Below are positions 6,044 to 10,148 of a stretch of 10,148 nt of DNA, piece by piece. Position numbers and translations under genes: made by a program. A model generated the notes under the pieces. The model was not told where the DNA came from and searched no databases. It was given only the letters and a program-made list of their open reading frames with translations. Positions within the stretch are counted from its first letter, which is position 1; each line of letters starts with the position of its first letter. This DNA is from Microbacteriaceae bacterium (GTDB lineage Bacteria > Actinomycetota > Actinomycetes > Actinomycetales > Microbacteriaceae): the NCBI GenBank assembly GCA_029979375.1, contig JAPOHQ010000032.1:1-10148 (forward strand). Reading direction: 5' to 3'.

Positions 6044-8028
6044 TAAACCTGTTTCCGCTCTGCGATGGCCTGCGTGATCTCCGCGATGGCCTTCTCGATT
6101 GGAACATCGTTGACCTGGTTTCCATTCCGATAGCGGAAGCTCACGGTGCCGGCGGTCTTGTCCCGCTCCCCCGCGATAACAATGAAGGGAACCTTGTCCA
6201 GCGTGTGGTCACGGATCTTCTTCTGCATTCGACTGTCACTTCGATCCACCTCAACTCTCACGCCGGTCGCTCTCAGCGCATCCGCAAAGTCCTCGAGATA
6301 GTCGGCAAATTCGTCCGCAATGGGCACACAAACTGCCTGAACTGGGGCCAGCCAAGGTGGGAAATGTCCCGCATAATGCTCGGTTAGAACGCCAAAGAAG
6401 CGTTCGATAGAGCCAAACAGAGCCCTGTGAATCATGATTGGTCGGTGCCGCTCGCCATCCGACCCGACGTACTCCAAGTCAAATCGTTCCGGAAGATTGA
6501 AGTCAAGTTGGATGGTGCTCATCTGCCAGGTTCGACCAATGGCATCCCTTGCCTGGACAGAGATCTTCGGACCGTAGAAGGCCGCGCCTCCTGGATCAGG
6601 AACCAGTTCTAGCTTGGATGCGGTGGCAACCCGCCCTAATGTCTTAGTCGCCGACTCCCAGATGGCATCCGAGCCAACGAACTTGTCATTTTCAGGATCC
6701 CTAGTCGATAACTCAAGGTAAAAATCGTCGAGCCCGTAGTCGCGCAGCAGATTCAAAACAAAGTTCAGGACGCTTGTCAGCTCGCCCTCAAGCTGATCCT
6801 CGGTGACGAAGAGGTGTGCATCGTCCTGCGTCATGCCCCGAACTCTGGTTAGACCGTGTAGGACGCCAGACTTTTCGTAGCGATACACGGACCCAAATTC
6901 AAACATCCTCAGTGGCAGCTCACGGTAACTCCGGGCGCGCGATTTGAAGATCAGAATGTGGAAGGGGCAGTTCATGGGCTTGAGGTAGTAGTCCGCCCCT
7001 TGACGCTTGATATGACCTTCGTCGTCGATCTCCGCATCTAGTTTCATCGGAGGGAACATGCCGTCGGCATACCACTGGAGATGCCCACTGGCTTGGAAAA
7101 GGTTGGACTTGGTTATGTGGGGCGAGTAGACAAACTCATAGCCGGCTTCCTCATGTTTGGTCCGACTGTAATCCTCCATAACACGTCGGATGATGCCGCC
7201 CTTGGGGTGGAATACCGCAAGGCCGCTACCGATCTCATCGGGAAAGCTGAAAAGATCTAACTCAGCCCCGAGCTTGCGATGATCACGCCGCTGTGCCTCT
7301 GCAAGTCTCTCGAGGTATGCATCCCGTTCCTCAACTGAGGGCCAGGCTGTTCCATAGATGCGCTGCAATTGCTTGTTCTTCTCATTACCGCGCCAGTATG
7401 CCGCGGCCACTCTAGTCAGACCGAAGCCCTTACCGACCATCCGTGAGTTGGGGATGTGAGGACCGCGGCATAGGTCGTACCAAGCGATCGATCCATCAGG
7501 GTTTTGATTTTGGTAAATGGAGAGCCCACCGGCGCCAACCTCCACGGATCCCTCGCCGACATCGGATGACTTCAGGTCGATGAGTTCAAGCTTGTAGGGC
7601 TCGTTAGCCAGCTGCTGCTTGGCCTCCGTATCGGTTACCTCGACACGCACAAACCGCTGAGACTTGCCGACGAGCTCCTTCATTCGCTTCTCGAGTTTTT
7701 TTAGGTCCTCGGGAGTGAAGGGTTCCTCAACGTCAAAGTCGTAGTAAAAGCCATCCTCTATCGGAGGGCCAATGCCTAGTTTTGCCTTGTCAAAAAGGTC
7801 TTGCACTGCCTGAGCGAGCAGGTGTGCTGTTGAGTGTCGGAGAATGTCGAGACCATCCTTTGAGCGGATGTCGACCCCCTCGACCAGGTCTGACTCATTT
7901 AGGGGATATGCCAAGTCCTTGAGTTCGCCGTTAACTCGGAGTGCGATGATGTCCCTGTTGTCGAACAAATCGAATCCGGTGGCTCCCTCACTTACCTGGT
8001 GAGTCTTCCCCTCTAGCGTTATTTCCAC
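6043..8028 (-). CDS. thrS: Threonyl-tRNA synthetase
   Basis: This class II synthetase charges tRNA-Thr with threonine and edits mischarged Ser-tRNA. It is 661 residues, full length. Domains in order: TGS (about 1-58); editing domain with His65 and His69 in RHSTAHLLAQ and Cys187/His191 in YDLCRGPH; class II catalytic core at about 260-555; anticodon-binding domain at about 560-661. The probable zinc ligands are Cys354 (MNCPFH), His405 (QDDAH) and His535 (MIHRALFGS). The first two are 51 residues apart, as in E. coli (334 and 385). Motif 2 covers FGSVYRYEKSGVLHGLTRVR and motif 3 is HRALFGSIERF. The start is GTG, supported by AAGGAG 4 bases upstream. It is the first gene of the minus-strand cluster and lies divergent to the VIT gene. 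The leader is too short for a T-box. Confidence 0.98.
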   Translation of the reverse strand: MEITLEGKTHQVSEGATGFDLFDNRDIIALRVNGELKDLAYPLNESDLVEGVDIRSKDGLDILRHSTAHLLAQAVQDLFDKAKLGIGPPIEDGFYYDFDVEEPFTPEDLKKLEKRMKELVGKSQRFVRVEVTDTEAKQQLANEPYKLELIDLKSSDVGEGSVEVGAGGLSIYQNQNPDGSIAWYDLCRGPHIPNSRMVGKGFGLTRVAAAYWRGNEKNKQLQRIYGTAWPSVEERDAYLERLAEAQRRDHRKLGAELDLFSFPDEIGSGLAVFHPKGGIIRRVMEDYSRTKHEEAGYEFVYSPHITKSNLFQASGHLQWYADGMFPPMKLDAEIDDEGHIKRQGADYYLKPMNCPFHILIFKSRARSYRELPLRMFEFGSVYRYEKSGVLHGLTRVRGMTQDDAHLFVTEDQLEGELTSVLNFVLNLLRDYGLDDFYLELSTRDPENDKFVGSDAIWESATKTLGRVATASKLELVPDPGGAAFYGPKISVQARDAIGRTWQMSTIQLDFNLPERFDLEYVGSDGERHRPIMIHRALFGSIERFFGVLTEHYAGHFPPWLAPVQAVCVPIADEFADYLEDFADALRATGVRVEVDRSDSRMQKKIRDHTLDKVPFIVIAGERDKTAGTVSFRYRNGNQVNDVPIEKAIAEITQAIAERKQV

Positions 8029-8032
8029 GAGG

Positions 8033-8038
8033 CTCCTT
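8033..8038 (-). promoter_or_regulatory. Ribosome-binding site for the thrS GTG start
   Basis: AAGGAG on the minus strand, 4 bases before the GTG. It is the clearest Shine-Dalgarno match near this gene and decides the GTG start. A TANNNT hexamer (TAGACT, minus strand, 8053 to 8048) could be the thrS -10, but no good -35 is seen, so that part is only tentative. Confidence 0.65.
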
Positions 8039-8050
8039 ACCCGGCCAAGT

Positions 8051-8081
8051 CTAGTAAGGCAGTTAGGTTCGCCTTGCTAGA
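8051..8081. promoter_or_regulatory. Dyad and DtxR/IdeR-like operator candidate between thrS and the VIT gene
   Basis: CTAGTAAGGC at 8051-8060 and GCCTTGCTAG at 8071-8080 are inverted repeats with one mismatch, which is a G-U pair in plus-strand RNA, around a 10-base loop. Overlapping it, 8063-8081 reads TTAGGTTCGCCTTGCTAGA. This matches 13 of 19 positions of the IdeR/DtxR iron-box consensus TTAGGTTAGSCTAACCTAA, and 11 of the first 14. The neighbouring gene encodes a probable iron/manganese transporter, so metal-dependent control is a sensible guess. It also overlaps a possible thrS -10. It could equally be a leader hairpin, or chance. Confidence 0.4.
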
Positions 8082-8113
8082 AATCCGGTCTGTGACGGGA
8101 CAAACTATTGACC

Positions 8114-8647
8114 ATGCTCAGAAGAGACAAGGCTCTAGAGAGAAAACTCAACTGGCTCCGCGCAGCCGTGCTCGGCGCCAATGATGGCATCGTTTCGGTT
8201 GCTGGGCTTGTGATGGGAGTTGCGGGTGCCGGCGGCGATCAGCCAACGCTTGTCCTTGCAGGGGTAGCGGCCGTTGTTGCTGGTTCGATCTCGATGGGCG
8301 GTGGTGAATACGTAAGCGTCAGTTCCCAGCGCGATGCTGAGATTGCCTACGGCAGGTCCAAACTCGAGGTCAATGCCCATCCCTGGGGCGCAGCCTGGAG
8401 CTCATTCATTGCATTCGCTCTCGGCGCGCTGCTGCCATTGATCGCCATAACTGGTCCGTGGCAAGAAGTGAGGCTTCAAGCAACGGTCGTCAGTGTTGTC
8501 CTTGCTCTAACGCTTACAGGCTGGTGGGCGGCATGGGCCGCAAAGGCCCCACGAGCTCGCTCCATCGCCAGGAATGTTCTCGTAAGCCTCCTCACGATGG
8601 GCATTTCCTACGCAATTGGAACCCTTCTGGGCGTGACTGTCCTCTAA
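8114..8647 (+). CDS. Short VIT/CCC1-family iron or manganese transporter
   Basis: This is a membrane protein of the VIT1/CCC1 family, which moves Fe2+ or Mn2+ out of the cytosol by proton exchange; in a bacterium that probably means efflux. It is 177 residues, against about 230-240 for many bacterial members. Seen: LRAAVLGANDGIVSVAGLV in helix 1 (Asp24), SISMGGGEYVSVSSQRD after helix 2 (Met61, Glu65), then helices at about 93-114, 121-143 and 154-175, five in all. Asp and Met/Glu at these places line the ion path in plant VIT1. Between helix 2 and helix 3 only about 20 residues remain (about 72-92), where the family usually has a helical metal-binding domain. The reading frame is intact, so this looks like a compact form rather than a broken gene. 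The ATG has no good ribosome-binding site; an in-frame TTG at 8108, with GGGA 7 bases upstream, is a possible alternative start. Confidence 0.88.
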   Translation: MLRRDKALERKLNWLRAAVLGANDGIVSVAGLVMGVAGAGGDQPTLVLAGVAAVVAGSISMGGGEYVSVSSQRDAEIAYGRSKLEVNAHPWGAAWSSFIAFALGALLPLIAITGPWQEVRLQATVVSVVLALTLTGWWAAWAAKAPRARSIARNVLVSLLTMGISYAIGTLLGVTVL

Positions 8648-8653
8648 TTCCAT

Positions 8654-8659
8654 TACCCT
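8654..8659 (+). promoter_or_regulatory. Candidate -10 element for a leaderless mqo transcript
   Basis: TACCCT fits the actinobacterial TANNNT pattern and ends 6 bases before the mqo GTG, the spacing expected if transcription starts on the first base of the start codon. No purine-rich Shine-Dalgarno sequence occurs in the 18 bases before the GTG. No convincing -35 is seen, so this is tentative; mqo may also be read through from the VIT gene. Confidence 0.35.
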
Positions 8660-8665
8660 TAACCC

Positions 8666-10135
8666 GTGTCCGAAATAGAAACCTATGATGTCGCGCTTGT
8701 CGGTGGAGGGATCATGTCGGCAACCCTGGGAACTCTTCTCAAGCTCGCCAACCCCAAGCTCAAGGTTGTGATGTTTGAGCGCCTTCCCGAGGTCGGCGAA
8801 GAGTCATCTAACCCCTGGAACAACGCGGGCACAGGTCACGCAGCGCTCTGCGAACTCAATTACATGCCTGACAGCGCCGATGGCTCAAACCCATCTCCCG
8901 CTAAGGCAATAGCGATTAACGAGCAGTTTCAGGTTTCCCGGGCCTTCTGGAGCTACTGCGTCGAGCAGGGGGTGCTCCGTGCTCCAGAGACGTTCATCAG
9001 AACGATTCCACACATGTCCTTCGTGCGTGGGGAAAAAGACGTTGATTACCTGCGCAGGCGCTTTCAGTCCTTGAAAGACCAACCGCTCTTTGCAAAAATG
9101 CAGCACTCTGAGGATCCGAAGCAGATTGCAAAATGGTCTCCCATGATCATGGAGGGTCGCTCAGACCAACCTGTTGCTGCGACCTGGATTGAGCAGGGCA
9201 CAGACGTCGATTACGGGGCAATCACAAAACAGCTAACCGAATGGCTCGTCAAAAAGAAGGTGCGCCTAGAAACCAGTACCGAGGTAAAGCGGCTCTATCA
9301 ATACGCCGACGGCTCGTGGCAAATTTGGCTCGGTGGCGCCAACCCGAGGTTTATTCGCGCAAATCGCGTTTTCGTGGGCGCTGGCGGCTGGGCTCTAAAG
9401 CTACTTCAGGGCGCTGGGATTCCGGAAATCTCCGGCTATGGAACTTTCCCAGTCAGCGGTCATTTCCTGCGCGCCGACAAACCGGAGCTGGTCGCCAAGC
9501 ACAATGCAAAGGTCTATTCCCAGGCAGCAGTTGGCGCTCCACCGATGTCTGTCCCTCACCTAGACACAAGGGTGGTTGACGGCAAGCCATCGCTGCTCTT
9601 CGGACCATTCGCAGGAATCAATCCGAAGTTTCTAAAAGAAGGCTCAGTACTTGATCTTCCCAAGAGTGTGCGTCTTGGGAACCTACTCCCCTACATCTCC
9701 GTAGCGCTGAAGAACTTTGATCTGCTGCGTTATCTTATCAAAGAGGTAACCAAGTCCAAGCGCCAGAAATTCGAGCAGCTTAGAGAGTTTGTTCCAAATG
9801 CGGTGGAATCGGACTGGAGTTATTATGAGGCCGGTCAGCGGGCCCAAATTATCAAACCCAAGGGTCGTGTTGGAGAACTCCAGTTCGGCACCGAGGTCAT
9901 CGCGTCAACGGATGGCACTATCGCGGGTCTTCTTGGAGCCAGCCCTGGGGCTTCAGTATCTGTTGCGGCAATGCTGGACGTCATGCAGCACATGTTCCCT
10001 ACAGAGCTTGAGAACTTCCAGTCTGGTCCACTGAGTAAGACAGTGACCGGCTATGGCGGCGGACTGAACGCAGATGCCAAGGCCGCAGCATCTCACCTTC
10101 GAAAAACAGCGAAGGTGCTGGGGCTCAGGGCATAG
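8666..10135 (+). CDS. mqo: Malate:quinone oxidoreductase
   Basis: Mqo is a peripheral membrane FAD enzyme that oxidises malate to oxaloacetate and passes electrons to the quinone pool, serving both the TCA cycle and respiration. It is 489 residues, the normal length. Seen: the dinucleotide-binding motif VALVGGGIMSATLG (9-22), the Mqo hallmark NPWNNAGTGHAALCELNYMP (48-67), VFVGAGGWALKLLQ (about 237-250), GTFPVSGHFLR (about 260-270), and the C-terminal FAD-contact region IAGLLGASPGASVS followed by GYGGGLNADAKAA. All are intact. The start is GTG, 18 bases after the VIT stop, with no visible ribosome-binding site. The VIT gene and mqo point the same way and may share a transcript. Confidence 0.97.
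   Translation: MSEIETYDVALVGGGIMSATLGTLLKLANPKLKVVMFERLPEVGEESSNPWNNAGTGHAALCELNYMPDSADGSNPSPAKAIAINEQFQVSRAFWSYCVEQGVLRAPETFIRTIPHMSFVRGEKDVDYLRRRFQSLKDQPLFAKMQHSEDPKQIAKWSPMIMEGRSDQPVAATWIEQGTDVDYGAITKQLTEWLVKKKVRLETSTEVKRLYQYADGSWQIWLGGANPRFIRANRVFVGAGGWALKLLQGAGIPEISGYGTFPVSGHFLRADKPELVAKHNAKVYSQAAVGAPPMSVPHLDTRVVDGKPSLLFGPFAGINPKFLKEGSVLDLPKSVRLGNLLPYISVALKNFDLLRYLIKEVTKSKRQKFEQLREFVPNAVESDWSYYEAGQRAQIIKPKGRVGELQFGTEVIASTDGTIAGLLGASPGASVSVAAMLDVMQHMFPTELENFQSGPLSKTVTGYGGGLNADAKAAASHLRKTAKVLGLRA
10094..10117. repeat. Perfect 8-bp inverted repeat inside the mqo 3' end
   Basis: CACCTTCG (10094-10101) and CGAAGGTG (10110-10117) form perfect arms around the 8-base loop AAAAACAG. It lies inside the last codons of mqo. 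No T-run follows, so it is not a typical intrinsic terminator; it may be an mRNA hairpin near the gene end, or chance. Confidence 0.5.
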
Positions 10136-10136
10136 A

Positions 10137-10147
10137 AAAAGGGGAGG
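10137..10147 (+). promoter_or_regulatory. Ribosome-binding site of a gene beyond the right edge
   Basis: Directly after the mqo stop codon the sequence reads AAAAGGGGAGG, a near-ideal Shine-Dalgarno stretch. A start codon is therefore expected within about 10 bases past the window, which would make the next gene part of the same plus-strand operon as mqo. The gene itself cannot be identified here. Confidence 0.6.
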
Positions 10148-10148
10148 C

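Noticed and set aside
5752..6387. A 211-codon open frame on the plus strand antisense to the HIT gene and thrS
   Set aside because: It runs opposite two well-conserved genes, shows no recognisable domain and has a shadow-like composition rich in Arg, Pro and Gly.
8029..8113. A T-box or attenuator in the thrS leader
   Set aside because: The region is only 85 bases, with no T-box sequence, no specifier stem and no T-run terminator; too short for such control.
8135..8380. An 81-codon minus-strand open frame inside the VIT gene, next to thrS
   Set aside because: It is antisense to conserved VIT membrane helices, has no ribosome-binding site and no recognisable features.
9241..9579. A 112-codon plus-strand open frame within mqo
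   Set aside because: It is an out-of-frame Arg/Gly/Ser-rich shadow of mqo, whose own frame is full length.
10094..10135. An intrinsic terminator at the end of mqo
   Set aside because: The hairpin lies inside the coding region and is not followed by a run of T; the sequence after it reads into a ribosome-binding site instead.

Overview
The window looks like a chromosomal segment of an actinobacterium. The best guess is a small-genome member of the Microbacteriaceae or a related lineage, from protein style and gene order; this is recognition, not a database search. The evidence is the order thrS, HIT (Ap4A phosphorylase type), pdxS, pdxT, yebC, ruvC, ruvA, ruvB, yajC, secD, together with RuvA, RuvC, SecD and HIT proteins of actinobacterial type. 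Base composition is moderate rather than very GC-rich, spacing is extremely tight, and half of the twelve genes start with GTG or TTG. No rRNA, tRNA, CRISPR array, insertion sequence or phage gene was seen.

Region 1 (1-8028, all minus strand) reads right to left as one long housekeeping cluster. It holds thrS (threonyl-tRNA synthetase), a HIT-family Ap4A phosphorylase, pdxS and pdxT (pyridoxal 5'-phosphate synthase), yebC, the Holliday-junction genes ruvC, ruvA and ruvB, yajC, and the 5' part of secD, which runs off the left edge. Most junctions are overlaps or direct stop/start abutments, so the cluster is probably co-transcribed and translationally coupled. The widest gap, 59 bases between ruvB and yajC, carries a perfect TATAAT and probably a promoter for the Sec accessory genes.

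Region 2 (8029-8113) is the only divergent intergenic region. It holds the thrS ribosome-binding site and a 10-bp dyad with a 10-base loop, overlapping a sequence that resembles a DtxR/IdeR iron box.

Region 3 (8114-10135, plus strand) holds a short VIT/CCC1-family iron or manganese transporter and, 18 bases on, mqo (malate:quinone oxidoreductase). The last bases carry a purine-rich Shine-Dalgarno sequence for a gene beyond the right edge.

Most of the window is ordinary conserved core genome and no clearly new system is present. The most interesting points are the VIT protein, which seems to lack the family's cytoplasmic metal-binding domain, and the possible metal-responsive operator in front of it. 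Next come the yajC-secD junction (same frame, separated only by two TAG codons), the promoter inside the cluster, and a possibly leaderless mqo transcript.
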